A DNA stretch of 64,000 bases, from assembly GCA_050485405.1 (NCBI GenBank), contig JBJHBI010000004.1, positions 1-64,000 on the forward strand, written 5' to 3'. Below the pieces are notes generated by a model. The model was not told the DNA's origin, made no database searches, and worked only from the letters and a program-made list of their open reading frames with translations. The DNA is from Saliniramus sp050485405 (GTDB lineage: Bacteria; Pseudomonadota; Alphaproteobacteria; Rhizobiales; Beijerinckiaceae). Every line of letters starts with the position of its first letter. The stretch's first letter is position 1. A program made the position numbers and the translations under genes. Below, piece by piece: positions 10,176 to 20,900 of this stretch.

Positions 10176-11615
10176 TGGGCGCTCGCACGCGCGCGGGCCG
10201 GTTGCGGCGCATCGTCTCCCCGCGCCACTGGCCGATCGCCTGGCGCGCGCCGATCATCCTCGCCGTCTTCATGCTGCTGGTCGCGGCCGGCATTTCCAAG
10301 GTGGTCCTGACCCAGCTCACGCAGACGCAGACACGGCATTTCGCGCAACTCTCCGACGCCTATCTGGAAGGGCTGTCGACCGCGCTGCTCCCGCATGTCA
10401 TCCGGCGCGATCCCTGGGAAGCCTTCGACATTCTCGACCGTGCCGGCGAGCGCTATACCGGCATGCATGCGGACGTCACCGTAGTGACGCTCACCGACGG
10501 GCGCGTCCTCGCCGCATCCGATCCCCTGCGCTTCCCGATGAACGCCCCCGGTCCCACGGGTGATGCGCATGCCTCCGCGCCTGAGACCGGGGAGACGCCG
10601 ATCGACGGCGCCGAAAGCCTCGTCTGGATCACCCGCGATCTCACCGAGCTCGATCTCAATCTCGGAACGATCCACGCGCTGGTCGACATCAGCCATTATC
10701 AGGAGGAGAAGAGACGGACCCTCGTCGGGCTGATCGTCTTCAACGCGGCGCTGACGCTCCTCCTCGCGATGATCGGCTGGTGGATCGTCAGGCGCTCGCT
10801 CGCGCCGCTGCATATGGTGACCGATCGCCTTGCCGGGAGCCGCGACGGGCGCCTCGTCCCCTTTCCCGCGCAGATGATCACCGATCCCGACAGCGAGGTC
10901 GGGCGCGCCGTCGACAGCTACAACAAAGCCGCAGCCGCGATCAGTGAGCGCGAGGCCCTGCTGCGGCGCCTCGCCCAGGAAGAGCGCGCCGCCCTGATCG
11001 GGCGCTATGCCTCCGCCATGGCGCACGAGGTCAACAATCCGCTCGGGGGCCTGTTCAACGCGGTGCGGATGATCCAGCGCCACGGCGATGATCGCGAGAA
11101 CCGCGAGAAGGCCGCGCGCCTCATCGAGCGCGGCCTCACCAATATCGGCAACGTCGTCAAGGCATCGCTGGTGATGTGGCGCGGTCGCTCTGAAGGGTCC
11201 CGCCTCAGCCGCAACGATTTCGACGACCTGCGCTACATCGTCGAGAGCGAGACCGAGCGGCGCGAGCTCGTGCTCGACTGGAATGTCGCCATAGACCGGA
11301 CCTGCCCGATCGACAGCCAGCCGGTCCGCCAGATCGCCCTCAACCTGCTCCTGAACGCCTGTCACGCATCGAGCCCCGGTGACCGTGTCGGCTGCCATGC
11401 CTGGTGCGATGCGTGCGCCTTCCATCTGCGGGTCGAGGACGAAGGCCCCGGCCTGCCGGACGAGGTCCGCCGCATGCTGGAGGAAGGGCCCGGCGAGGAG
11501 ATCCCCTCGTCGCGCGGGCTCGGCATCTGGACCGTCGCCCGGCTCGTCGCCGAGCAGGGCGGCAGCATCTGCGTCGAACGGACGGACAGAACCCGCATCA
11601 CCGTGAGAATTCCCC

Positions 11616-12995
<1,380 letters not shown>

Positions 12996-13001
12996 GCCGC
13001 G

Positions 13002-13019
13002 GATCCGGAATTCCGGATC
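13002..13019. promoter_or_regulatory. Palindromic upstream activator site 1
   Basis: GATCCGGAATTCCGGATC is a perfect 18-bp palindrome, 6 bp after the regulator stop and about 125 bp upstream of the predicted sorA transcription start. It shares the core ATCCGGAaWTCCGGAT with site 2. The position and symmetry fit an enhancer for a Fis-type helix-turn-helix sigma-54 activator. Binding is inferred. Confidence 0.72.
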
Positions 13020-13032
13020 AATTCCGCGCCCG

Positions 13033-13050
13033 AATCCGGAAATCCGGATT
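13033..13050. promoter_or_regulatory. Palindromic upstream activator site 2
   Basis: AATCCGGAAATCCGGATT has perfect 8-bp arms (AATCCGGA / TCCGGATT) around AA. Its centre is 31 bp from the centre of site 1, close to three helical turns, so both sites face the same side of the DNA, as expected for cooperative binding of an NtrC-type oligomer. Confidence 0.72.
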
Positions 13051-13108
13051 GTTTGCGCGCCGCAAACGCGATCCTTGACAAAAATCCCCCTCTCTTCGCA
13101 GCGCGCCA

Positions 13109-13124
13109 TGGCACGTCGCTTGCG
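13109..13124 (+). promoter_or_regulatory. Sigma-54 (-24/-12) promoter of sorAB
   Basis: TGGCACGTCGCTTGC followed by G matches the sigma-54 consensus TGGCACG-N4-TTGCW at every position except the last. It is 104 bp upstream of the sorA start, and transcription would begin near 13135. The combination with a GAFTGA-type activator gene and two palindromes just upstream makes this a strong prediction. Confidence 0.88.
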
Positions 13125-13227
13125 CCCTCACGCCCGTCCTGGAGGACGTGCACCCGGAATGCGGGGGCGAGCCAAAGATCAACGGAACCATCGGGCGACA
13201 TGCGCCCGTGAGGAGAGGGAACTTCCA

Positions 13228-14583
13228 ATGTCCAATGTCGAAAACAAGCGCCGCCGTCAGGAAGACGCGATGGTCCGCGACGTTCTCAAGAGCGGGCCGC
13301 ACCTCGACAGGCGCAAATTCTTCGTATCCGCGGGCGCATTCGCCGCCGCCGCCGCAGGGGCCGGCGCGGGAACGGTCGCCGCGCCGCGTCCAGCGATGGC
13401 CGACATGCCGCGCGTGCTGCAAAAGCCCGATGATCGCCTGCTCAATATCGGCGCCACCGTGCGCTCGGGCAATTACTGGGATTTCTCGACCTGGATCACG
13501 CCGGTCGAAGAGTTCTACGTGCGCAACCATTATCCGACGCCGACGGCGGAGAGCCGTCCGGAACTGGCCGCGGAAAACTGGAAGATGCGCATCCACGGCG
13601 ACAGCATCATCAACCCGATGGAGATCACCTACGATGATCTCCTGAAGATGCCGGCGCGTTCGATCATCGCGAACATGCAGTGCCACGGCAATGCCCGCAA
13701 TCTCTTCTGGGAAGTACAGGGCTACAGCAGCGAAGAGGTCACCGGCGGCTCCTGGGTCATGGGCGCGATCGGCAATGCCGAATGGCGCTACGTGCCGATC
13801 AGCCACATCCTCGACAAGGTCGGCCTGCGCGACGACGCGCTGACGGCCGTGTTCTGGTCGGGCGTGGACGGCGGCGATATGGGCCGCCCGATGCCTGTCT
13901 CGGAACTGCTCGCGCGCGGTGACGATATCGGTATCTGCTTCCAGATGAACGGCAACGATCTCCTCGCCGATCACGGCGCGCCGGTGCGCCTCGTCGTTCC
14001 CGGCTGGGGCGGCACCGCCTCGATCAAGTGGCTGACGGAAATGCGCGTCACCAACAAGCGGGTCTGGAGCCGGCTGAACACCCGTGGCGAGGTCTATATC
14101 GGCGACGCCTATGCCCGCCCGGAATTCAGCGCGGACGACGAATTCATCGACGTCACCTCGGACGATATCCGCGGGCCGATGGTCACCTGGATGCCGCCGC
14201 AATCGACCCTGACCGTGCCGCTGGTGCTCGAGAACACCCCCAGCATGCCGGCCAATTATCCGCTCGAACGCGGTGAGTTGCCGACGCTGGAGGCCGGTTT
14301 GCAGACGATGCGCGGCTATGCCTGGGGACCGCAATACGGTGTCCGCGAAGTCGATTACCGCATCGATGGCGGCCCTTGGCAGCCGGCGCGGATCCTCGCT
14401 CCCAATCTGGGGCGCTATACCTGGGTGCGCTTCGAATTCCCCTGGGACGCTTCGACGGGCGAGCACGTCATCGAGACCCGCACGACCGACAATTCCGGCT
14501 ACGCCCAACCGGCCGAGGTGCCGCCGAACCTGCTCGGCATGGCCAACGGCTCGATCCCGCGTTTCCGGATCCAGGTCGTCTGA
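13228..14583 (+). CDS. sorA: Sulfite dehydrogenase molybdenum subunit, Tat-exported (SorA-like)
   Basis: A 451-aa periplasmic molybdopterin enzyme that oxidises sulfite to sulfate and passes electrons to cytochrome c. The Tat motif DRRKFF (residues 27-32) precedes a hydrophobic Ala/Gly stretch and a cleavage site near 'AMA'. The Mo-ligating cysteine is Cys152 in 'NMQCHGNARN'. The Mo-co domain is followed by the C-terminal dimerisation domain from about residue 310. The ATG at 13228 has an AGGAGAGGG ribosome site; the open frame extends upstream to 13075 through the promoter and is not used. The cytochrome c gene lies 73 bp downstream. Related sulfite-oxidase-family reactions are possible, but the SorAB pairing favours sulfite. 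Confidence 0.88.
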   Translation: MSNVENKRRRQEDAMVRDVLKSGPHLDRRKFFVSAGAFAAAAAGAGAGTVAAPRPAMADMPRVLQKPDDRLLNIGATVRSGNYWDFSTWITPVEEFYVRNHYPTPTAESRPELAAENWKMRIHGDSIINPMEITYDDLLKMPARSIIANMQCHGNARNLFWEVQGYSSEEVTGGSWVMGAIGNAEWRYVPISHILDKVGLRDDALTAVFWSGVDGGDMGRPMPVSELLARGDDIGICFQMNGNDLLADHGAPVRLVVPGWGGTASIKWLTEMRVTNKRVWSRLNTRGEVYIGDAYARPEFSADDEFIDVTSDDIRGPMVTWMPPQSTLTVPLVLENTPSMPANYPLERGELPTLEAGLQTMRGYAWGPQYGVREVDYRIDGGPWQPARILAPNLGRYTWVRFEFPWDASTGEHVIETRTTDNSGYAQPAEVPPNLLGMANGSIPRFRIQVV

Positions 14584-14656
14584 GACGCCCATTCCCAATG
14601 CGTTCGCCGGGCGATCTCCCTCGCCCGGCGTTGATCATGGACCATCGGAGACATCA

Positions 14657-15061
14657 ATGCGTTCAACAAAGTCGTCGCGTCGTTTCATCCTCACCGGTCT
14701 CGTGGCCGGATTCGCGATCTCGGCTAGTATCGGCGTCGCCGCCGCGGACGAGCCGAGCGAGCAGGTCGCTCACGGAGCCGAACTCTACGCCGCCAATTGC
14801 GCGATCTGTCACGGTGATGACGGAATGGGTGGCGCGGGCTTTCCCTCCCCGGTCTGGGGCGAGGGATCCCAGATCCGCAAATTCTCGCACGGGCGCGGAT
14901 TGTTCGAATACAACGCCATGCTGATGCCCTTCGACGATCCCTCGAAGCTCGACATGGACGAGAAGCTCGCGGTGACGGCCTATCTTCTGGCCAATCACGG
15001 CGCCATGGCGGCCTCCGATACGATCACGGCGGGCGATGCGATCGAGGTCGTGATCGAGTAG
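14657..15061 (+). CDS. sorB: Cytochrome c subunit of sulfite dehydrogenase (SorB-like)
   Basis: A 134-aa monohaem cytochrome with a signal peptide (RRFILTGLVAGFAISASIGVAAA). The haem motif is C48-A-I-C51-H52 and a likely distal Met lies in 'YNAMLMPFDDP'. It would accept electrons from the SorA-like enzyme in the periplasm and deliver them to the respiratory chain. The ATG at 14657 gives the standard leader; the longer open frame starts inside sorA. It ends with TAG, 75 bp before a strong terminator. Confidence 0.88.
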   Translation: MRSTKSSRRFILTGLVAGFAISASIGVAAADEPSEQVAHGAELYAANCAICHGDDGMGGAGFPSPVWGEGSQIRKFSHGRGLFEYNAMLMPFDDPSKLDMDEKLAVTAYLLANHGAMAASDTITAGDAIEVVIE

Positions 15062-15135
15062 ACCACCCCTCGCCCCTGCGACCACCGGCTCACCACCGAA
15101 GTCGCGGCTTTCCTTCATCTCGTCAGGCCTTCGAT

Positions 15136-15177
15136 GCCGGAGCCGTTGCCCGACCGGGCGATGGCTCCGGCTTTTTT
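15136..15177 (+). terminator. Rho-independent terminator of the sorAB operon
   Basis: Perfect 9-bp stem GCCGGAGCC / GGCTCCGGC with an 18-nt loop (which can form an inner GCCCG/CGGGC pairing) followed directly by six T residues. It closes the sulfur-oxidation operon and isolates the following block. Confidence 0.9.
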
Positions 15178-15257
15178 CGTCCGGCGCCGAGGCGTCCGTC
15201 GCTCTCGCGATCAATGGTCGTGACATCCTGGGAAAGCATGAAACCGGGAGTTTTGGA

Positions 15258-15286
15258 TTGCCACTTGCCGTTACGTCGGATACCAT
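15258..15286 (+). promoter_or_regulatory. Candidate sigma-70 promoter for the large-protein block
   Basis: TTGCCA, 17 bp, TACCAT (five and four matches to the -35 and -10 consensus), 82 bp upstream of the first gene and after the sorAB terminator. Just downstream, AATTGCAT-TTTT-ATGCAATT (15294-15313) forms a perfect 8-bp AT-rich dyad that could be an operator. This is a weak prediction from sequence alone. Confidence 0.35.
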
Positions 15287-15367
15287 AATCAATAATTGCA
15301 TTTTTATGCAATTTGCCTGAAGGAAAAATCCTCCGGGCAAGGCCCCATATTGCCCGGGAGATGACGG

Positions 15368-15823
15368 ATGGTTCAGTACAACGGCATCCTTTTGCGCCAG
15401 AATCTTCAGGATCAGGGCATCATGCCCCGGACCGGTGGCTGGACGGCGAGCCCCGACATCATCATGGCCGGCACGCAGCCGATCCAGCATCCGCAATCGG
15501 TCTTCAGCACCCCGGCGAGCTACGGGACGGATCCGACCCAGCCGGTCGTGAAGAAGGCCACGAACTACATCTATCTGCGCGGCAAGAACCTCGACACGGC
15601 GGCGCAGGCGGGCACGGCCCGCGTCTTCCACGCACCGCGATCCTTGTTCCTCTATCCGCAGCAATGGCTGGACAACGCGATCAAGACGGCGCGCGGCGCG
15701 GAATTCAGCGATATCGGCTCCATCGACGAGAACGCGATCGGCGTCACGACGGACCCCTTCGTCTGGATGCCCGACGATATCAGCGAGCATACCTGTCTCG
15801 TCGGCTTCATCTCGACGAAGTAG
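15368..15823 (+). CDS. Unrecognised protein, N-terminal segment ending at an in-frame amber codon
   Basis: A 151-aa product with no signal peptide or family that I recognise; rich in Thr, Pro, Gln and aromatic residues. The ATG at 15368 has GGGAG 8 bp upstream. It ends at TAG (15821-15823), but the same frame continues with protein-like sequence for 198 more codons to 16417. The segment 'TNYIYLRGKNLDTAAQAGTARVFHAPRSL' looks like a beta-rich fold cut in mid-protein. It is the first gene of a co-directional block up to 30912. Likely the first part of a 349-residue protein interrupted by a nonsense codon or read through. Confidence 0.6.
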   Translation: MVQYNGILLRQNLQDQGIMPRTGGWTASPDIIMAGTQPIQHPQSVFSTPASYGTDPTQPVVKKATNYIYLRGKNLDTAAQAGTARVFHAPRSLFLYPQQWLDNAIKTARGAEFSDIGSIDENAIGVTTDPFVWMPDDISEHTCLVGFISTK

Positions 15824-16417
15824 CATCCTTTCGAGAGCCAAAAGCCGCCCAATGCCGTCACCTCGCTGAATGATCTCGCGGCCTGGATCGGCAAGAACGG
15901 TGGCACGGGATGGCACAATGTCAGCTTCACCGAGAACGGCGCGCCGACCTTCACCAATTCGACGAACTACCCGCCCTCCAGCACGATGGCCACGATCCAG
16001 TTCGCGATCACCTGCGTGAGTTGCCCCGTCGGCTCGCAGGTCTCCTTCTCCTGCGGGACGCCCTTGCCGGACGGCACCTATATCAACCTGCCACCGACCA
16101 CGATCACCAAGTCGACCCAGATCGGCTTCTCGGTGACGTATCAGGTGCCGGCGGGCTGGACGTCCCCGATCAGCTATTCCTACTTCTCCAACGGCCATCC
16201 GCCCGTGGACGGGAATTTCTCGGTGTCGATGAGCGCCTCGATCGTGACGAGCACACCGGGCAGCCACGTCTTCGCCGCCTATGCGCGACCGGCTTTCGAG
16301 GTCTTCCCCGAACACTTCCACGTCGGAGATAGCGGGCGGATCCTGACGGCTCTGGGCGACATGCCCGTGAACTACCTCATCCCCGTCGGCAGCGACATGA
16401 CGAAGCTCGCGCTCTGA
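15824..16417 (+). pseudogene. In-frame continuation of the amber-interrupted gene
   Basis: 197 codons in the same frame as the preceding ORF, beginning HPFESQKPPNAV and ending at TGA. The first possible start after the amber codon is ATG 15986; the 54 codons between have no ATG, GTG or TTG, yet read like normal protein (for example 'DLAAWIGKNGGTGWHNV'). This argues that the two parts were one gene. The C-terminal part is Ser/Thr/Pro-rich, with 'CVSCPVGSQVSFSCG' and a repeated beta-like pattern. If translation restarts at 15986, a 143-aa product would result. Function unknown. Confidence 0.55.
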
Positions 16418-16470
16418 TACGAGGCGAGCCCTGAATCCGGGGTTTCGGCGGCTGCGACCGCCGATCCTCC

Positions 16471-16510
16471 GGGGCGCGATTCTTCGGGACGCGATTCTTC
16501 AGGACGCGAT
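16471..16510 (+). repeat. 15-bp tandem repeat, 2.7 copies
   Basis: Units GGGGCGCGATTCTTC, GGGACGCGATTCTTC and a partial AGGACGCGAT in the 108-bp gap between the amber-interrupted gene and the MBL-fold gene, ending 15 bp before the GTG start. It could affect spacing or mRNA structure; no function is visible. Confidence 0.75.
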
Positions 16511-16525
16511 CCATGGGAGGGAAAG

Positions 16526-17977
16526 GTGACGGCCACGGCGATACCGACACCGCTTCTTGCGACGATGGAGAGCGTGCGCCGGCAGGGCGGCAAGTTCGAC
16601 GCGGAGGATTCACCGTCGAACAAGTATTTCGGATTACTGGTCGAGATCGAACGGGTGCAATACCGTGAGGGCGGCCCCGTCCTGCATTCGGTGATGTTCG
16701 AATTGGTGCCGTTCGAGTGGATGCAGGCGGCGATACTGAGCCTCGGCAAGAGCTTGCGCGGACTGCCGCCCGCCAGCCCGTACACGCAGCTCGCATTCGA
16801 CGAAGCCCCCCTCGGCGAGGTGGCCGCCGCGCTCGGCACCGATGCCGACGGCCTCGTCGAGGGCGAGTGGTACATCATCACGCTCGGGCGCTCCACCGGA
16901 ATACGGGCGAGCCGTGCCTCGCCGCGCGGCAGTACCCGCATCCGCAAGACCAGGGCATCCGGGATCAAGGCGCCCAGGCGCCTGCAGCGCTCGTTGCAGA
17001 GGAGCTTCAGGCCGATCACGCGGTTCGACACCGCCGCCCTCACGGTGAAACTGCAGGCGATGCAGCCCGCCGAAGTGGGCGTCATGGATGTCGGGCAGGC
17101 GTCATGCAATCTCGTCTACGACGCGCAGGGGCACGGCCTGCTCTATGTCGATGTCGGCCTCCCGATCTTCTTTCAGCTCGCGAGTTCTCCCCCGGGCGAC
17201 GCGATCCGCAATCCCGGCCCCTGCCTGGGCAACAATCCGACGGGCATCATCACCCATTACCACTGGGATCACTATTACATGCTCGTCCAGGCGGCCAATC
17301 GCGCGGCTTTGCGCGACCGTGACTGGATATTTCCGCCGCAGGGGCTCACGCCCGCCATTGTGAACGTGATCCATCAGATCAACGCCACGCATAATGGCCG
17401 GGTGCACATCTTCCCGGCGGCCCTCGGCCAGTTCACGGTCGGGCATGTCGAGGTCGTCCGCTGCGTTCCGGGGGCCGGTGTCGGGCCCAACGACCGGAAC
17501 AATACCGGCCTCGCCGTAGCGGTACGGCTCGATACCGCCAACCAGCGCTACATGCTCATGCCGGGCGACGCGGCTTACCAGTCGATCCCGGGTCTCGCCG
17601 GCGCCGCCGGGCTGCGCTGGATGGCGGCGACGCATCACGGTTCGGCGACGAATCTCGCGCCCCCGCCGGCGGGGTTCGCGGCACCACCGATCCCCGCACC
17701 CTACGCCGCGAACGAAGGCAGGCTCGCCTATTCGTACGGCATCAACGGGCCGGTACCCGGCGGCGTTCATTGCTTCGGCCATCCGAACGCGCTCGCGGTC
17801 GCGGCCTATCCCGTCGCGGGCTGGGGCAACGCCAACCACGTCGCCGCGACGGCCGAGACCGGCCCGAATTCGGGCGTCGCCGGCCGCGGCAACATCATGA
17901 TGGCCGGCGCCGTGATACCGCCCGCCTGCGGTGTCGCGAACTGCCCCTTCCACGTCTTCCCGAAAATTCTCGTTTAG
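16526..17977 (+). CDS. ComEC-like metallo-beta-lactamase-fold protein
   Basis: A 483-aa protein with a GTG start and GGGAGGGAAAG ribosome site. Residues 1-180 are an extension without a recognised domain; it includes a strongly basic stretch (about 128-165, many Arg/Lys) that could bind nucleic acid. The MBL fold begins at 'EVGVMDVGQASCNLVYD', the usual ComEC/Rec2-type opening, with the metal motif HYHWDH (244-249), then 'MLMPGDAAY' (about 348) and 'ATHHGS' (about 370). Such proteins are hydrolases or nucleases. No signal peptide or membrane segments, unlike full ComEC, so a cytoplasmic hydrolase is likely. It lies 17 bp before the giant protein gene. Confidence 0.8.
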   Translation: MTATAIPTPLLATMESVRRQGGKFDAEDSPSNKYFGLLVEIERVQYREGGPVLHSVMFELVPFEWMQAAILSLGKSLRGLPPASPYTQLAFDEAPLGEVAAALGTDADGLVEGEWYIITLGRSTGIRASRASPRGSTRIRKTRASGIKAPRRLQRSLQRSFRPITRFDTAALTVKLQAMQPAEVGVMDVGQASCNLVYDAQGHGLLYVDVGLPIFFQLASSPPGDAIRNPGPCLGNNPTGIITHYHWDHYYMLVQAANRAALRDRDWIFPPQGLTPAIVNVIHQINATHNGRVHIFPAALGQFTVGHVEVVRCVPGAGVGPNDRNNTGLAVAVRLDTANQRYMLMPGDAAYQSIPGLAGAAGLRWMAATHHGSATNLAPPPAGFAAPPIPAPYAANEGRLAYSYGINGPVPGGVHCFGHPNALAVAAYPVAGWGNANHVAATAETGPNSGVAGRGNIMMAGAVIPPACGVANCPFHVFPKILV

Positions 17978-17994
17978 GCAAAGGCGAGCGGATC

Positions 17995-20900
17995 ATGGCG
18001 GCGATCACCACCTACAATGCCCTCGTCGCCCTGGTTCGCGGCCTGAAGCCCGGCGATACCCTGACGCTCGGCCCGTCCGATGTCGCGCCCGCGATGCTCG
18101 CGCATTACGTCGATCTGTCTCTCGCCACGACGGTCACCGTTGAGAGGAGCGAAATCGGCACCGGCCCCGATATCGTCACCGTCGAGGGCACGGCATCCTT
18201 GTTCGGGCTGAGCGATCTGGCGACCACGCTGGTGTTTCGGCCCGTCGATGCGAAAGCCACCGGCGGGCCGTTCTCCCTCGCCATCACCACGCGCCCGGCG
18301 ACGGACACGCAGTGGACGTTGCTTCCGGGCTTCGTACTGTGCGGACCCGCATTGTCCTTCGCGCCGGCAGAGGAAGTCGAACTCCTCGCAGCCGGGATCT
18401 CCTGCGATATCGCCATCGGCACCGGCGACGCGCTCAACCTGCCGGTCGCCGTCACCGTGCCGCCCTATCCGGGTCTCGACTGGGTGGTCAGCGGGACGTT
18501 CACGGATCAGCCGCTTTCGGCGGATGCGTTCTCCGCGCTTTCCGGCGGGCTCGCGCTCTCCGAATATCTCCCGAGCCCCCTCGACGCGCTCGCGAAATTC
18601 GGGATGACGGAGCTCGAGCTGTCCTTCGATCCCGCGAATGCGAAACTGTCCTACGTTTTCATGGACATCGCCTATGGCGGGGCCTGGTCGGCGCTCGGGA
18701 TCATTTCCGTTCCCGCAGGCGGGGTCACCCTCAAATTCATGGTCGACTTCCTCGACGATGCCCGCAGCTTCGTCGAGCTGGAAGCGAAGTTCGAGATCGC
18801 GCAGGTTCCCGTCGATATCGGTGCGCATTTCGCTCCCGACAATTTCAATGTCTGGGGGCGGCTGCGCGAAGGCGAGAGCGTCGCGATCGCCGATGTATTC
18901 TCCCATTTCGACGTGGCGCTGCCGGCCGGTTTCCCGGACGTGCAGATCGACACGCTGTCGCTCTTCGCCGATCTGTCGCAGGGCGCCTATACCTTCGATC
19001 TCGTCGCCCTGATCGATGCCGGAAGCAGCCTGAAGGTGCAGGATCTCACCGTGCGCATCGCGGTGTCGACGCAGCCGGCGACGGCGATATCCGGGGACTT
19101 CAACGGAACGATCGTCATCGACGAGGCGACGTCTCTTTTTCTGGGCGCGGCCTATGACGGCAAGGGCGGCGGGCTGACGCTGGCCGGCAATGCCGAGAAC
19201 ATCCCGATCGGCAAGGTCGTCACCTATTGGGGAGAGGCGTTCGGTCTTTCGCCCGATCAGATCCCGCAGCCGATCCGCACGCTCGTGCTCGAGACCCTCT
19301 CCACCAGCTACGACACCCGCAGCGGTGATTTCCATTTTCTGTGCATCGGCGGATTCACCGTGTACGACACGCCGGTCGAGGTGTCCTTCAGCGTCGACAT
19401 CGTGCATCCGGATTCACCGCGTGCGCTGCGCGTCGCGTCCGATGCGGTGCAGACGGCGAAAGGCTACAGCGCGACTTTCGGCGGCACCGTCGTATTCGCC
19501 GACAACACTTTCGACATCCGCTTCAACACAACTGATACGCGCCAGAGCATCTTCATCGCCGACTACAAGCGCAGCAACGGCTCCGTGCGGCTGCACGATC
19601 TCGTGGCCGACGTGTCGCCGGCGCTCGGCGCGCTGGTGCCCACCGACATCGAGATCACGCTCGACGCCGTCAAATTCGCCTATCTGGAGGCGGTGGATCA
19701 GGGCAAGAGCGAACCTACGAGGCACTTCCTCTTCGGCCTCGAACTCGGCGCGAGCATCGGCCTGACCGGAATCCCGCTGATCGGCGACAAGCTGCCCCCC
19801 GATCTGTCGGTCGCTTTCGACCAGCTTCAATTCGCCTATGCGAAGCCCGGCTTCGATGCGAAGCAGGCGAGCGCCGTCAACGCGCTTCTGCCGCCGGGGA
19901 TCGTCCCCGTCCCCGGCGAGGGGCTCGCGGAAGGCATCCTCGTCTCATCGAACCTGCAGCTGGGTGACACCACGAAGCCCCTCTCCCTGCAGATCCCCAC
20001 CGGCGGGAGCAAGGTATCGGCGCTGGACGATGCCGACATGCACGACGCGGAAGACACGGTCGACATGCGGGCGGTCTTCGCCGACGCCCCGACGCCGCCC
20101 GCGAGCCTGTCGATCAACATCCAGAAGCGGTTCGGCCCGCTCGGCATCCGCAAACTCGGCCTGAGCTACGAGAAGCAGCGTCTGTTCGTGACGGGCGACA
20201 TCTCCCTCGACGCGGAAGTTCTCGGCATCGGCCTGCTCGGTCTGGGCATCGGCTCGCGCGTCGATTCCTTCGATCCCGCCGTCGCGCTCTCCGGCCTGAC
20301 CGTGACGGTGGCAGAGGGGCCGGTGAAGGTCGATGGCGGTCTCTACGGCACGATCGACCCGCTCGCCTTCAACGGTGCGCTCCAGTTATCGGTGCCCTCG
20401 CTGGCGCTGGGCGCTCTGGGCGGCTACGCGCAGCGCGGCCCGGATCCGTCGTTTTTCATGTATGTGTCGGTCAACCGGCCGCTTTTCGGTTACCCGTTCT
20501 TCTTTCTCGACGGCATTGCCGGCGGCCTCGGCTTCAACCGCGATCTCCTTTTGCCCGAAATCGACGGAGTCGCGCAGTTCCCGCTCGTCGCCTGGGCCAC
20601 GGGACAGAGCCCGCCCGGCGCCGATCCGGCGGGCGATATCGGATCGCAGGTCCAGGAGGTCATCGGCGCGCTCGCCCGGGACATTCCGCCCAGGGTGGGG
20701 CAATACTGGATCGCCGCCGGGATCCGGTTCTCCTCGTTCAAGGTCCTCGATTCATTCGCACTCGTCACGGTATCGTTCGGGACCGATTTCAAGTTCGCCC
20801 TCCTCGGCCTGACGACCGCGAGCCTGCCGCCGAAGGCCGGCAAGGGCATCCAGCCGATCGGCTATGTCGAGATGGCGCTGCGGGCGAGTTTCTCGCCGGC

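Noticed and set aside
15821..15823. Pyrrolysine or recoded TAG
   Set aside because: No pyl genes are in the window, and TAG ends sorB and the MBL gene in the normal way, so a nonsense mutation, error or leaky stop is more likely.
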